Positions 17,048 to 27,476 of a stretch of 64,000 bases of DNA are shown piece by piece. The position numbers and the translations under genes are program-made. The first letter of the stretch is position 1. Every line of letters begins with the position of its first letter. The notes beneath the pieces were generated by a model. It was not told the DNA's origin, did no database searches, and saw only the letters and a program-made list of their open reading frames with translations. Source of the DNA: Leuconostoc pseudomesenteroides KCTC 3652 (GTDB lineage: Bacteria > Bacillota > Bacilli > Lactobacillales > Lactobacillaceae); the NCBI RefSeq assembly GCF_014634745.1, contig NZ_BMBP01000001.1, positions 62,001 to 126,000 on the forward strand, written 5' to 3'.

Positions 17048-17073
17048 ATTGTACATCAATCCAATTGTACAAT
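17048..17073. repeat. Inverted repeat, possible operator
   Basis: ATTGTACA, 10 bases, TGTACAAT: perfect 8-base arms at 17048-17055 and 17066-17073, one helical turn and a half apart, just upstream of the candidate sRNA promoter. The spacing suits a dimeric repressor. No regulator is encoded next to it. Confidence 0.5.
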
Positions 17074-17106
17074 AACAGTATAACACTAAATAGTAATGAT
17101 TACTCT

Positions 17107-17997
17107 TTAATTTGTTTGTTGGGTAGCAATAAAGGCATGCCATTTTCCCATAATCATATGCTCACAAATCTCAAAATGAGAGATATGTAATTGGTCAATG
17201 ATCTGGGGTGCTATATCATCATAGATACCTGAAACTAAAAAGTAGCCATCTTTTGTTAAATGGTTAGCGACTTGCGGTATCAGTCTCTCAATGACATCTG
17301 CCAAAATATTAGCCACCACTAAATCAACTTTTACAGTACTATCGACAGACTCAAGTAAATCACTCACCGTGACTGACACATTTTTAGCCACTGGATTTAA
17401 GATCAAGTTGGCTTGTGCAACCTCGACGGCAGATTCATCAATATCAGTGGCTAACACAGTATCTGCCCCCAATTGCTTGGCTGCTACGGCTAAAACACCT
17501 GATCCTGTACCCACGTCAATCATGCTTTCACCACCACGAATGACTGTTTCCAATGCCTGAAGCATTAATCGTGTTGTCTCATGCGTGCCCGTGCCAAAAG
17601 CCAATTTTGGATCCATAATAATTGGATATTCATCTTGTTGTTCTGGTAAATACTGTTCCCATGATGGCACAACCGTCAAATGGCGTGTAATACGTGTCGC
17701 GTGGTAATAGCTTTTCCATTCATTTTCCCATTCAGATTGCGCAACACTCGCAACAGTAACAGTGCCTGGTCTTGCATCAATATCATAACGTTGTAACTCA
17801 TTTAGCTGAGACTGAATTTTAGTTAAGGTCGCCGACAACTGCTCGTTATTCTCAAAATAAGCGATAACTTTGACAGGTACTTGATCATCAACGATTTGTA
17901 CACCGTCAGCACCAACAGTCCTCAAAATATCTGCAACAGATTCGACTGCTTCATTTTGGGTGGCAATTGTGACTGCTTGCCAATTATTTTTCGTCAT
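17107..17997 (-). CDS. prmA: Ribosomal protein L11 methyltransferase
   Basis: Trimethylates ribosomal protein L11. The 296 residues comprise an N-terminal L11-recognition domain (about 1-110) and a class I SAM methyltransferase with MIDVGTGSGVLAVAAKQLG (motif I), TDIDESAVEVA and the catalytic-loop VVANILADVI. The start overlaps the end of the MDR reductase gene by 14 bases, so they share a transcript. Length and motifs are normal. The region after its stop (16879-17106) holds an inverted repeat, a promoter and a terminator rather than rsmE. Confidence 0.95.
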   Translation of the reverse strand: MTKNNWQAVTIATQNEAVESVADILRTVGADGVQIVDDQVPVKVIAYFENNEQLSATLTKIQSQLNELQRYDIDARPGTVTVASVAQSEWENEWKSYYHATRITRHLTVVPSWEQYLPEQQDEYPIIMDPKLAFGTGTHETTRLMLQALETVIRGGESMIDVGTGSGVLAVAAKQLGADTVLATDIDESAVEVAQANLILNPVAKNVSVTVSDLLESVDSTVKVDLVVANILADVIERLIPQVANHLTKDGYFLVSGIYDDIAPQIIDQLHISHFEICEHMIMGKWHAFIATQQTN

Positions 17998-19057
17998 CGT
18001 ATACTACCACAACTTTCCCAATTGTACGGCCTTCCTCGACGGTTCGAGTAGCAGTTCGTATATTTTCTACTGTAAAACCATGGTAAGTGGTTGTAAGTGT
18101 TGGCTTGAGTTCTCCATTATCAAGTAGTGCAGCAATTTTTTCAAGTGCCAAACCTTGAGATAACATGTCCACATGATAGTTACCTTTAGCAAACATGAAT
18201 ACCCAGCTAAATTGGGCACCAATATTTTTTAACGGTCCCATATCAATTGGCGCTGTTGTTTCAACAATTGAAGCAATCGTACCAAATGGCTTAATAATCT
18301 GTGTTACTGTCGGCCAATAGGCATCAGTACTTTGTAAAATTGCAACATGATCAACTTTTGGATATTGAATATGCTTTAATTGATCAGCCAAATCCTGATG
18401 GTAATCTAAAATAAAGTCGGCCCCTAACGATTTTACCCAAGCAACTGATTCTGGTCTTGAAGCTGTTGTAATGACTGTCAAGCCAATGTACTTTGCTAAT
18501 TGAATCAAAATTGATCCGACCCCTCCGGCACCGTTGATAATTAAGATAGAACGATTAGAAACACTATCTTTTTCTAAGTCGTAACCAAACGCATCATGTA
18601 AAATTTCAAAAGCGGTAATAGAAGTCAACGGCATTGCCCCAATTTCAGCGATTGATAAATGATGTGGTGCATGACCTACTAAATCAGCTTCAACAACTTG
18701 AAATGCCGCGTTTGATCCTTGTTTCATTTGTGAACCAGCGTAATAAACACGGTCCCCAACATTAAATCTTGATACTGCCGTACCAACCTTAACCACCTCA
18801 CCAACTGCGTCAAATCCTAAAATTCGAAATTGTCCTTCGTTGGTGAAACCAGCTCGCATTTTTGTGTCAACTGGATTAACCGACGTTGCCAGAACTTTCA
18901 CTAAAATTTCTGAGTCATTTGGAGTGGGCTGTTTGACTTGCTTGGATATGAAGACTTGAGGATCCTCAATACTTCTTGCACGATCAAAACCAATCGCCGT
19001 CATTTTACTTTGACGCCCAATTGCCCATATACTTTTAATTTTATCTAATATATTCAT
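17984..19057 (-). CDS. Zinc-type alcohol dehydrogenase-like (MDR) oxidoreductase
   Basis: Medium-chain reductase of the quinone-oxidoreductase/ZADH group. The 357 residues have an N-terminal GroES-like domain (SVNPVDTKMRAG, LGFDAVGEVVKVG, VGDRVYYAG) and a Rossmann domain with INGAGGVGSILIQLAKY for NADPH. It lacks the structural-zinc cysteine cluster of true alcohol dehydrogenases. Two starts are possible: ATG 19057, which overlaps the previous stop as ATGA, or ATG 19003 (MTAIGFDRAR), where the family normally begins. I keep the first for its coupling. Substrate unknown. Confidence 0.85.
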   Translation of the reverse strand: MNILDKIKSIWAIGRQSKMTAIGFDRARSIEDPQVFISKQVKQPTPNDSEILVKVLATSVNPVDTKMRAGFTNEGQFRILGFDAVGEVVKVGTAVSRFNVGDRVYYAGSQMKQGSNAAFQVVEADLVGHAPHHLSIAEIGAMPLTSITAFEILHDAFGYDLEKDSVSNRSILIINGAGGVGSILIQLAKYIGLTVITTASRPESVAWVKSLGADFILDYHQDLADQLKHIQYPKVDHVAILQSTDAYWPTVTQIIKPFGTIASIVETTAPIDMGPLKNIGAQFSWVFMFAKGNYHVDMLSQGLALEKIAALLDNGELKPTLTTTYHGFTVENIRTATRTVEEGRTIGKVVVVYDDEK

Positions 19058-19854
19058 TCAGCTAACCCACTATTCAAAATATTATTTAAAGTGTCTTTGG
19101 TGATTTGATATTCTGGCTTGAAATTTTTTGTACGATACAATAAATCAATCGTCGCAATTTTGTCTGATGAAGTCGGCATATTATCCTTTAAGACGCGATC
19201 CCAATTGTTGGCGACCATCGCATATTCAACCAATCGCAACTCTTCCTGTGTTAATTTGCTAGCAGCTGTTTCATTCTTTTTAATTTGTTCATCCACATAC
19301 TTTTGTACCAAAGCTTGCCCAGCTGGTAAGTCAATAGGCTTTACCTGATAAGTCACTTTGGCGTTGTGGTACTTATCAAATTTTACTGAGGTTACCTTAA
19401 AATCACGATCACGTTGCAAGGTTTCCAAGTAGCGTTGCGATAGGTCTTTCATAACCGATGTTTTTTTGTACTGAGTACCAGAAAAAGTCACTGAATCTGC
19501 TACTTTTTGATCTGATTGTAATGCCGTTTGAATACTACTGGCAATTTCAGCTTGCCATTTTTTTGTCGTTAAGTTAACGATACTTTGTGTATTACTAGCA
19601 GATGAATCACCTGTTAATCCAAACTCTAAAGCCGTTTTTGCATCTTTTTTGACTAACTTTTGACGTGTCGTTTGTGAAACACCATCCACACCAAAAGCGA
19701 TTCTAGCCACCACACCACTCACAACTACAATCATCACAACAATTGACATCGCTGCCAAAATTATATTGGGTTTTAATAGTCGATGCTTTTTGGTAGACCA
19801 ATTACGCTCGACACGCGAACGCTTTTGTTTAGTTTCCTCTGGCATATTGGGCAT
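19054..19854 (-). CDS. Conserved hypothetical membrane-anchored protein
   Basis: Not recognised. Assuming the start at 19854 (GGAGG lies just 3 bases before it; a second ATG nine bases on is equally possible), 266 residues: a basic cytoplasmic N-terminus ([11 protein letters not shown]), one membrane helix ([20 protein letters not shown], about residues 31-50) and a long extracellular domain rich in Lys, Thr and Gln without cysteines. The gene begins inside the 3' end of lepA (about 25-base overlap) and its stop overlaps the start of the MDR gene, so lepA, this gene, the reductase and prmA look like one transcript. Confidence 0.78.
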   Translation of the reverse strand: MPNMPEETKQKRSRVERNWSTKKHRLLKPNIILAAMSIVVMIVVVSGVVARIAFGVDGVSQTTRQKLVKKDAKTALEFGLTGDSSASNTQSIVNLTTKKWQAEIASSIQTALQSDQKVADSVTFSGTQYKKTSVMKDLSQRYLETLQRDRDFKVTSVKFDKYHNAKVTYQVKPIDLPAGQALVQKYVDEQIKKNETAASKLTQEELRLVEYAMVANNWDRVLKDNMPTSSDKIATIDLLYRTKNFKPEYQITKDTLNNILNSGLAE

Positions 19855-21691
19855 CGTCCTCCGTTTTGAGTACGGCCATAAAGGCTTCTTGTGGTACATC
19901 TACCGTACCAACAGATTTCATTCGTGCCTTTCCACGTTTTTGCTTATCGAGCAATTTAGCACGTCGGTCTGGATCACCAGTGTGGATTTTGGCAGTAACA
20001 TCTTTACGATAAGCCTTAATATTAGTTCGCGCTAAAATTTTGGCGCCAATGGCCGCTTGAACAGGAATTTCAAAATTCTGACGCGGAATAATACCTTTTA
20101 GCTTTGAAGTGATGATTCGTCCACGCTCGGCCGCAAAATCACGATGAACAATGAAACTCAAAGCATCCACTTTCTCACTATTTAACAAAATATCAATTTT
20201 AACCAAATCAGATTGGCGGTATGCTGATAACTCGTAGTCTAATGAGGCATACCCTCGTGTACTTGACTTTAGTTTGTCGAAAAAATTAAAGATAATCTCA
20301 GACAATGGCATGTAGTATTTAACATTCACACGAGTCTCATCTAGATACTCCATCGTGTCAAATTCACCACGTTTTCGTTGGGCCAACTCCATGACTGCAC
20401 CAACGTAGTCATTGGGTACCATGATTTGAGCGTGCACATAGGGCTCTTCAATCGTTTTGATCTTTGAAGCCTCTGGCATTTCAGAAGGGTTTTCAATAGC
20501 CACTGTTTCGCCTTCTGTGGTGGTGACTTTATAAGTTACTGACGGTGCAGTCGTAACAAGATCTAGTCCAAATTCTCGTTCAAGTCGCTCTTGAACAACG
20601 TCCATGTGTAATAGCCCAAGAAAACCAACACGATAACCAAACCCCAAAGCCTGTGATGTTTCTGGTTCAAACGTCAATGCGGCGTCATTCAGTTGGAGCT
20701 TTTCCAGCGCTTCTCGTAAATCAGTGTACTTTGCATTATCCGAAGGATACAACCCTGAATAGACCATTGGTGTCATTGGTTTATAGCCAGCCAATGGTTC
20801 GCTTGCCGGATGATCAACTAGAGTAATCGTATCACCTGAATGTGTCGTATGAATATCTTTAATTGCAGCAGTCAAGTATCCCACATCACCTGCCATCAAA
20901 TAATCACGTTTTTGCCCATTTGGCGACATGACACCGACCTCTGTGACCTCATATTCAGCCCCAGTATTCATCATCCGAATTTTGTCGCCTGGCTTAACGA
21001 TTCCCTCACGAACACGCATATTGACTACTACTCCGCGATAAGCGTCATATGCAGAATCAAAAATTAAAGCCCGAAGTGGTGCATCAATTTCACCTTCTGG
21101 CGCCGGTAAGTCTGTCACAATTTTTTCCAATAATTCTGGAATGCCAATACCTTGCTTTGCTGAAGCTAAAACTGCATCAGAGGCATCAATCCCAATGACA
21201 TCTTCAATTTCTTGTCGCACTTTTTCAGGATCAGCAGCAGGCAAATCGATTTTGTTAATAACCGGTAGAATTTCTAAATCATTTTCCAACGCTAAATAGA
21301 CATTAGCAAGCGTTTGTGCTTCAACGCCTTGTGCTGCATCAACTACCAAAATGGCGCCTTCAGCAGCAGCCAAAGCACGCGAAACTTCATAAGAAAAATC
21401 GACATGCCCTGGCGTATCAATCAAGTGAAAAATATAAGTCTCACCGTCGTTAGCATCATAATGAACTTCAACGGCATTTAATTTAATCGTAATGCCGCGT
21501 TCACGTTCCAAGTCCATTGTATCTAACAATTGATTTTGCATATCACGTTCTGCTACTGTGTGTGTTTGCTCTAAAATCCGATCGGCAATGGTTGATTTGC
21601 CATGATCAATGTGCGCAACAATAGAAAAATTACGGATATGTTTTTGTCGTTCTTTTAGTTGTATTAAATCTAATTCTGTCATAATTGGCAT
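19829..21691 (-). CDS. lepA: Elongation factor 4 (LepA)
   Basis: Ribosome-bound GTPase that back-translocates or aids ribosome assembly. Motifs: G1 [10 protein letters not shown]2 RGIT, G3 DTPGH, G4 NKID, then EF-G-like domains III and V and the LepA-specific C-terminal domain with [20 protein letters not shown]. The open frame extends further, but the family begins near [20 protein letters not shown], so ATG 21691 (or 21682) is chosen; both have only a weak GAAAG site. This gives 620 residues against the usual 600-610. Overlaps the following membrane-protein gene. Confidence 0.95.
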   Translation of the reverse strand: MPIMTELDLIQLKERQKHIRNFSIVAHIDHGKSTIADRILEQTHTVAERDMQNQLLDTMDLERERGITIKLNAVEVHYDANDGETYIFHLIDTPGHVDFSYEVSRALAAAEGAILVVDAAQGVEAQTLANVYLALENDLEILPVINKIDLPAADPEKVRQEIEDVIGIDASDAVLASAKQGIGIPELLEKIVTDLPAPEGEIDAPLRALIFDSAYDAYRGVVVNMRVREGIVKPGDKIRMMNTGAEYEVTEVGVMSPNGQKRDYLMAGDVGYLTAAIKDIHTTHSGDTITLVDHPASEPLAGYKPMTPMVYSGLYPSDNAKYTDLREALEKLQLNDAALTFEPETSQALGFGYRVGFLGLLHMDVVQERLEREFGLDLVTTAPSVTYKVTTTEGETVAIENPSEMPEASKIKTIEEPYVHAQIMVPNDYVGAVMELAQRKRGEFDTMEYLDETRVNVKYYMPLSEIIFNFFDKLKSSTRGYASLDYELSAYRQSDLVKIDILLNSEKVDALSFIVHRDFAAERGRIITSKLKGIIPRQNFEIPVQAAIGAKILARTNIKAYRKDVTAKIHTGDPDRRAKLLDKQKRGKARMKSVGTVDVPQEAFMAVLKTEDDAQYARGN

Positions 21692-21790
21692 TTTTCTTTC
21701 AGTTTTATGTCTATTTAATTTTACCATAAAGGTTGCAATTACTTTCGACTCACCTTTGATATTTTTAGTGCAATACAACCAATTGTAATG

Positions 21791-21818
21791 AAAAAAGACC
21801 CAATTTAATCAAGTCTTT
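21791..21818 (-). terminator. Probable terminator after the Gfo/Idh/MocA gene
   Basis: Minus-strand stem AAAGAC/GTCTTT with a 13-base loop and six U. The stem is short, so this is tentative. Confidence 0.5.
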
Positions 21819-21830
21819 GTTCATACAATA

Positions 21831-22880
21831 TTAAAATTTTAAAATATGTGGTCCAGTAGTCTGGACACCACCAGATAATAGCTTCATAACAGTAATCATT
21901 GTTTCATCAGATACTAGCTTTGGTTTGCCATTAACTAGTGTTTCATAGACCGTGTCATAAATACGGCCATAATCGCCCTGAACGCTAGGTAGATACTTGT
22001 CAATGCGATCGCTACTCTGATTATAATATACCAAGTGACCAAAGTTTTGTGGTGCATCACTACCAAACCTTGGACTTCCAGGCATAATACCTGTCTTTAA
22101 ATCATTTTCTTGTTCATCAACTGTATATTTGATGAATGTACCTTGCGTACCTCTTAATTGCCACTTTGGATATTGAACCGTAGCTAATTCAGTCGTTTGA
22201 ATTGTTGCTTTAAAGGCTTCTGGGTAAAACAAATTGACTTCAATTTGATCATCTAAATGACTTTCAAGCACACGTGTTGCGCGTAAATCATATACAGCCG
22301 CTTGTGGCGACCCAAACAAACTTACGACTTGGTCAATTAAATGAACGCCATGACCAAACAAAGAGCCGTCAATCGCAGCACCTTCTAATTGACCATCCAG
22401 AGGACGGTAGTGATCCATGTGAACTTCTAGGTCCGTTAATCGCCCCAAGTAACCGTTAGCAATTACTTGCTTTACCGTCAAAAAGTCGCTGTCAAATCTT
22501 CGACTTTGAAAAGGCATTAAAAATAAATTATTTTCTGTCGCCAGTTTAACAAGCTCTTCTGCCTCCTCAACACTGGCAGCCATCGGCTTATCAACTAACA
22601 CGTTTTTGCCTGCTTGTAATAACTGTTTTGTAACTTGATAATGACTTTGTGATGGTGTCACAACAACCACTAAATCCAAACTATCATCAGTCACAATGTC
22701 ACCAATGTCAGTAGAAAAAATTGTACCAGTTTCTTGAAGCTCAGCTTGTTCAGTTGGTCTTTTTCCAAGCGTTGGTGTTACGACACGTGTAACCCTAAAT
22801 TTGTCTTGCCGTAATTTTAAATAAGGTAAATGGTAGCGGTTAGTACTTTTCCCAAAACCTACAAAAGCAATATTTATCAT
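21831..22880 (-). CDS. Gfo/Idh/MocA family NAD(P)-dependent oxidoreductase
   Basis: A 349-residue dehydrogenase of the glucose-fructose oxidoreductase family. It has an N-terminal Rossmann domain (INIAFVGFGKSTNRYH, VVVVTPSQSHY) and the family KP motif as VDKPMA, with the conserved lysine but Asp in place of the usual Glu. The C-terminal alpha/beta domain carries the GHGVHLIDQV histidine motif. GGAGG precedes the start. Substrate unknown; many such genes act on inositols, amino sugars or biliverdin-like compounds, and context gives no clue. Confidence 0.9.
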   Translation of the reverse strand: MINIAFVGFGKSTNRYHLPYLKLRQDKFRVTRVVTPTLGKRPTEQAELQETGTIFSTDIGDIVTDDSLDLVVVVTPSQSHYQVTKQLLQAGKNVLVDKPMAASVEEAEELVKLATENNLFLMPFQSRRFDSDFLTVKQVIANGYLGRLTDLEVHMDHYRPLDGQLEGAAIDGSLFGHGVHLIDQVVSLFGSPQAAVYDLRATRVLESHLDDQIEVNLFYPEAFKATIQTTELATVQYPKWQLRGTQGTFIKYTVDEQENDLKTGIMPGSPRFGSDAPQNFGHLVYYNQSSDRIDKYLPSVQGDYGRIYDTVYETLVNGKPKLVSDETMITVMKLLSGGVQTTGPHILKF

Positions 22881-22931
22881 TATGTGCCTCCAGTCATTTT
22901 ATAACTCACTATAACACATAACAAAACACAT

Positions 22932-24989
22932 TTACTTAATGACGATTTGCGTCAAATCTCCTAATCCGTTGGTTAGTCGTTGTATGACGTTCAGCTGCGC
23001 ATATCGATTATCTTTAACAGATTCATCTTCAGCGTTAACCATGGTTTCATCAAAATAAGCCGCAATTGGTTGTTGCAAATTTGCCAAGGCCATGTAGAGA
23101 TTTTCTGCACCGTCATGCATCAAAGTATTTAAATCAAGCGTTAACGTTGCTTGATATAGGTCCTTTTCAGATTGATTTTCAAACTTAGTAGGATCAACTG
23201 TTGCATTAGTTACTTGCTTTACGGCTAAGCGATCCACACGAGTCAGCGCCTCAATTACATCTCGGAAATTGCCATCACCACTATGTTGGGACAAAGCTTC
23301 GACTCGCTGACTAATATATACGATATCAGCTCTATCAACGTTGCCTAATCCAGCAATGACAATATCTTGACGTATTCCAGCATCCAACGATAATTTACGA
23401 ACACGATCCAACATGAAATCAACAACTGTCGTTAAATCGGTGTCAGTTACCTTACCTTGCTGTTGCACAAAATCAGCTAGCAAAGGCCGCAAATCAATAT
23501 GCCATTTTTTATCCACCAATGTACGCACGATGCCAGTAGCTGCACGTCGTAAGCCATAAGGATCATTAGAACCACTTGGTATTAATCCAGCAGCAAAAAA
23601 CGTCACAATGCTATCAAGTTTATCCGCAACGGCCAACAAAGCACCAATTTCAGATTGCGCAACCTCACCATTAGCTGAAGTTGGCATATAATGCTCTCGA
23701 ATGGCTGTTGCAACCGCATCATCTTCGCCAAAAAGCTTGGCATAATGCTCACCCATAATGCCTTGAAGTTCATCAAACTCACCAACCATACCAGTCATCA
23801 AATCAAATTTATAAATTTCTGATGCACGGGTCAAATCAGCCTGTTGTGCTTCATCAAACTTCAAGGCAGCCGCCATTGCTGATGCCAAAGCACCAGTGCG
23901 TTGCATGTGTTCATACACCGTACCGATTTTTTCATGAAAGACTAACTTTTTAACTTTAGTCATGTAATCAGAAATTGATTTGGTTTGGTCTTCATGATAG
24001 AAGAATTCGGCATCTTCTAACCTTGCCACCAATACTTTTTCATTTCCAGCAATAACGTTGTTTAGATGCTCACGGTTACCATTTCTTATTGACAAAAAGT
24101 GTGGCAATAATTGTCCTTTTTCATTCGTCACAAAGAAGAAACGCTGATGTTCGCGCATTGATGTAATCAAAACTTCATCTGGTATTTCTAAATATTTCTC
24201 ATCGAAACTGCCAGCAAACGCTGTTGGCCACTCAACAATGTTATTAACTTCTTCCAACAAATCTTGCGCCGCATCGGTCTCAAGTTGCAGAACCCAACCA
24301 TTAGCTTCAGCAATTGCATTCAACTGCGATCGAATTTCATTTTTGCGCACTGTAGCATCAACAACCACGTTAGCACCCTGCAAAGTCGTTACATAATTAT
24401 CTGCAGAAGATATTTCAACATGTTCTGAAGACAAAAAACGATGACCACGTGTGAAACGATCTGTGGTAATATCTAACACATTGAAAGAAATGACTTCACT
24501 ATCAAGAAGTGCTACGAGCCAACGAATAGGTCGAACATACAAAAAGCTGTGATTAGCCCACTTCATATAAGTTGAAAATTTCATTTGGGCGACAACTTCA
24601 TCACCAATTTTAGCTAAAATTTCATTCGCGGCTACACCAGCAGTACGTTTTGTTAGCCAAACATATCCATCTTTAATTTCAAATGCTTCAGGATTAGCGC
24701 CTTGACCACGTGCAAAACCTAATGCTGCCTTTGTCCAATTACCGTTTTCGTCTTGTGCACGGTCAACAGATGGTCCACGCTTTTCTTCGCTTAAACTTTC
24801 TGATGTTTCAGCAACATCTGTCAAAACGACAGCCAGACGTCGCGGTGTTGAATATGGTTTAATATCACCTACTGTTAAACGATGCTCTGATAAGAACTTT
24901 TTAGTTCTTTCAATTAACTGATTCTCTGAACTGGTTACCAAATGAGCTGGTATTTCTTCAAGTCCAATTTCTAATAAAAATGTTGACAT
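22932..24989 (-). CDS. glyS: Glycyl-tRNA synthetase beta subunit
   Basis: Beta chain of the alpha2beta2 bacterial GlyRS; binds tRNA-Gly and carries HD-like and anticodon-binding parts. The 685 residues fit the family. Landmarks: N-terminal LLEIGLEEIPAHLV, the KRGPSVDRA segment, EWPTAFAGSF, and the conserved SGSNDPYGLRRAATGI region that leads into the anticodon-binding domain. It follows glyQ after 87 bases and is controlled with it by the T-box upstream. Its own GGAG-type site is 6 bases before the start. Confidence 0.97.
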   Translation of the reverse strand: MSTFLLEIGLEEIPAHLVTSSENQLIERTKKFLSEHRLTVGDIKPYSTPRRLAVVLTDVAETSESLSEEKRGPSVDRAQDENGNWTKAALGFARGQGANPEAFEIKDGYVWLTKRTAGVAANEILAKIGDEVVAQMKFSTYMKWANHSFLYVRPIRWLVALLDSEVISFNVLDITTDRFTRGHRFLSSEHVEISSADNYVTTLQGANVVVDATVRKNEIRSQLNAIAEANGWVLQLETDAAQDLLEEVNNIVEWPTAFAGSFDEKYLEIPDEVLITSMREHQRFFFVTNEKGQLLPHFLSIRNGNREHLNNVIAGNEKVLVARLEDAEFFYHEDQTKSISDYMTKVKKLVFHEKIGTVYEHMQRTGALASAMAAALKFDEAQQADLTRASEIYKFDLMTGMVGEFDELQGIMGEHYAKLFGEDDAVATAIREHYMPTSANGEVAQSEIGALLAVADKLDSIVTFFAAGLIPSGSNDPYGLRRAATGIVRTLVDKKWHIDLRPLLADFVQQQGKVTDTDLTTVVDFMLDRVRKLSLDAGIRQDIVIAGLGNVDRADIVYISQRVEALSQHSGDGNFRDVIEALTRVDRLAVKQVTNATVDPTKFENQSEKDLYQATLTLDLNTLMHDGAENLYMALANLQQPIAAYFDETMVNAEDESVKDNRYAQLNVIQRLTNGLGDLTQIVIK

Positions 24990-25076
24990 TAATTATTCTC
25001 CAATTTAAATTGTACGACAACCATCTTTGATAAAAGTTTTAGGATGGGAGTACATGGTTTTCAACACTAACTTTCG

Positions 25077-26018
25077 TTAAGCTTTTTTGATTGCATACTT
25101 ACCATTTTCACCTAAGTACTTGTCACGCAGCTGCTCATCTTTAAGCAATGGAAAGCCCAATTTTGCACGCTCTTCAATAAATACTTTTGAAACCTTACGA
25201 GCCATAGTCCTAATTCTGTGTAAATAACCAGCACGTTCAGTAACGGATACCGTACCTCGCGCATCTAACAAATTAAACGTATGCGATGATTTTAAGATAT
25301 AATCGTAGGCTGGATGAACAAGTCCTAACGCAAGTAAACGAGTGGCTTCCGCTTCAAATTCATCGAAATGCCTGAGTAACATAGCTTGATCAGATTCCTC
25401 AAAAGCGTACTTTGAGTGTTCATATTCGGGTTCTTTAAAAATATCCCCGTACAAAACGCCATTTCCCCATTCTAAATCATAAACTGTTGGCACATCTTGA
25501 ATGTACGATGCTAACCGTTCCAACCCATAAGTGACTTCAGCAGTAACAGAATCAACTTCAATACCACCAACTTGTTGGAAATAAGTAAATTGGGTCACTT
25601 CCATGCCGTCTAACCAAACTTCCCAGCCAATTCCAGCAGCACCCATTGACGGATTTTCCCAGTTATCTTCAACGAAACGAATGTCATGTTCCAATGGTTT
25701 AATGCCAAGTGCCTCCAATGATCCCAAATAAAGCTCTTGAATGTTTGCAGGTGAAGGCTTCATCACAACTTGAAATTGATGATGTTGAAAAAGACGATTT
25801 GGATTGTCACCATAACGTCCATCAGCCGGTCGCCGTGATGGTTGTACATAAGCAGCATGCCATGGCTCTGGACCATTTGCGCGCAAAAAAGTATAAGGCG
25901 ACTGTGTTCCTGCACCCACCTCATTATCATAGGCCTGCATTAAATTTGCACCCTGTTTTGCCCAATATTGTTGCAATGTCAAAATAATATCTTGTAATGA
26001 TAACTTTGTATCTGTCAT
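25077..26018 (-). CDS. glyQ: Glycyl-tRNA synthetase alpha subunit
   Basis: Catalytic alpha chain of GlyRS. The 313 residues contain the class II motifs: [27 protein letters not shown]-type N-terminus (residues 10-38), [25 protein letters not shown] (motif 2 area), and the ERLASYIQ segment. Length is typical (about 300). The start has AAGGATTAAG upstream. Transcription is expected to depend on uncharged tRNA-Gly through the T-box leader at 26145-26293. Confidence 0.97.
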   Translation of the reverse strand: MTDTKLSLQDIILTLQQYWAKQGANLMQAYDNEVGAGTQSPYTFLRANGPEPWHAAYVQPSRRPADGRYGDNPNRLFQHHQFQVVMKPSPANIQELYLGSLEALGIKPLEHDIRFVEDNWENPSMGAAGIGWEVWLDGMEVTQFTYFQQVGGIEVDSVTAEVTYGLERLASYIQDVPTVYDLEWGNGVLYGDIFKEPEYEHSKYAFEESDQAMLLRHFDEFEAEATRLLALGLVHPAYDYILKSSHTFNLLDARGTVSVTERAGYLHRIRTMARKVSKVFIEERAKLGFPLLKDEQLRDKYLGENGKYAIKKA

Positions 26019-26144
26019 GTCTTAATCCTTTGTAATTTTCAATATGAAATGCTGTCTAACACATTATACGAGTCAAATCGGTGTTTTACTTTTATATTTT
26101 GAAGAACCAGCTAAATTAATTCTTCCTGTGAACCCCTTTCTGAT

Positions 26145-26293
26145 CAGGACACAAAAAGCGTCCTAATGCCAAAATTAATTGACATCAGGACGCTTACGCG
26201 CGGTTCCACCTGATTTCCGAGTTACAACTCGACCCTCGATAGTTATTGTCGCTCCACCAACGCCACTTGGTTTCCTCACGACTCAAACTTAAT
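26145..26293 (-). promoter_or_regulatory. Glycine T-box leader of glyQS, unusually compact
   Basis: The minus strand carries the T-box core GGTGGAACCGCG (26210-26199) inside an antiterminator TCAGG/CCTGA. An overlapping terminator stem GCGTCCTGATG/CATTAGGACGC ends in UUUUU at about 26157-26152. A stem III (TCGAG/CTCGG type, near 26232-26218) precedes it. Stem I appears to be only about 49 nt (26289-26241): AGTT/AACT, GTCG/CGAC, an internal loop, then ACCAA/TTGGT with a 6-base cap. The 3' side of the internal loop reads GGAG (26255-26252), offering GGA as a glycine specifier. The T-box and terminator are certain; the stem I reading is mine. Confidence 0.9.
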
Positions 26294-26299
26294 ACTGTT

Positions 26300-26329
26300 A
26301 TTATGACACGTCGCGAGAGTATTCGTCAA
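26300..26329 (-). promoter_or_regulatory. Promoter of glyQS
   Basis: TTGACG (26329-26324) and CATAAT (26305-26300) with an 18-base spacer; the predicted start near 26293 leaves room for the short T-box leader only. Confidence 0.65.
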
Positions 26330-26344
26330 GTGAATTTCAAAACA

Positions 26345-27463
26345 TTATTGTGATTGATATGTTTCACCAATTGTTTTAACAATCAGATTAAGCAATGCCT
26401 GACTTGGCGCAATCACGTATACGACGCGAATATGTCCATCAGACATATGCCATTCAAGGTATGCCATATTCTTGACCGTATCACTATTAGGCGACTTATA
26501 GGTCCCATCAATACGCAAAGCACTGATAGTCGGAAAATTAGACAATGTTAGCTGTGATTGCCCTATGATTTTTTGAAATGAAAAGCTTGAAAAGTCAACA
26601 CCCCATCCTTGACCCTGAGTGCTGGTTAAAATCATAATTTGTTGGGTTAGCTGTAGCCATTGTAAGGATGACGTGTCTTGTTGCCAATTACCCTTGACCT
26701 GAAAATGTCCAAAATCCGAATCTCCTATGACATCAACAGACAATTGTCGATAGGCCTTAGTAACAGCATCATCCGGCACATCCACTATTGATTTATCAGG
26801 AATTTCAGATGAAACTGATGACGACGATGACGGTATGCGCTCTGCAGATGAGGATAATTCCGAGCTACTACTAGTGTCAGATTCTGTGGTTTGCACTGTA
26901 TCTTTTTCGATTTTCTGCTGTTTAAACACAGCATGCACTAATACTTTTTTAACATCCTGCCTAATCACAGAGCCAGCAGCCAATTGCAAACCAAAGGACA
27001 AACTAACCATAACAGCAAACCCAATACCATAACCTATTTTTTCTTTTCTCGATAACCATGGTGTCCAATAAGCTGAACGCCTAGAAACCAGAAATAAGAG
27101 CCATCCAAAATATATCAAGATGACAAGTAAAGCTAATACTATGCTACGTAATTCAGCTGAAATATCAATGGCAATCCAAAGTAACGATGGACTTAGCAGA
27201 ACAAACATAACCTGATTAATTGAAAACCCTGTATCGCGTAAACGTCTAATGAACAACGAAAGGCTTGGGACAAACAGCACAATAAAGACGGCTGCATCAA
27301 CTTTCAGCACAAACCAAAAAGAGTTGCTGACTGTTAGTGTTGCGAAACCGATAATCGCTAATATTAAATCGTTAACGACATGAATCCAAAAAAAATCTAA
27401 TCGATAGGCACCACTATGAAAATCAAGTGCCTCTCGCCAAAATTTAAAATAACGCCTAAACAT
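26345..27463 (-). CDS. DUF805 family membrane protein with serine-rich linker and extracellular domain
   Basis: The start is ATG 27463, directly after GGAGGG, giving 372 residues. The N-terminal third is a DUF805 domain: an FRRYFKFWREALDFHSGAYR opening, then several membrane helices and the LFIRRLRDTGFS signature (residues 1-135). A further membrane helix follows near 155-175, then a Ser/Glu-rich linker (about 200-235) and a C-terminal region of about 140 residues that should lie outside the cell. Function is unknown. It is separated from frr by a terminator and from glyQS by the T-box promoter, so it stands alone. Confidence 0.8.
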   Translation of the reverse strand: MFRRYFKFWREALDFHSGAYRLDFFWIHVVNDLILAIIGFATLTVSNSFWFVLKVDAAVFIVLFVPSLSLFIRRLRDTGFSINQVMFVLLSPSLLWIAIDISAELRSIVLALLVILIYFGWLLFLVSRRSAYWTPWLSRKEKIGYGIGFAVMVSLSFGLQLAAGSVIRQDVKKVLVHAVFKQQKIEKDTVQTTESDTSSSSELSSSAERIPSSSSSVSSEIPDKSIVDVPDDAVTKAYRQLSVDVIGDSDFGHFQVKGNWQQDTSSLQWLQLTQQIMILTSTQGQGWGVDFSSFSFQKIIGQSQLTLSNFPTISALRIDGTYKSPNSDTVKNMAYLEWHMSDGHIRVVYVIAPSQALLNLIVKTIGETYQSQ

Positions 27464-27476
27464 TTTCCCTCCAAAC

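Noticed and set aside
17048-17073. Inverted repeat as a transcription terminator
   Set aside because: It has no following U-run and sits upstream of a promoter-like sequence; an operator is more likely.
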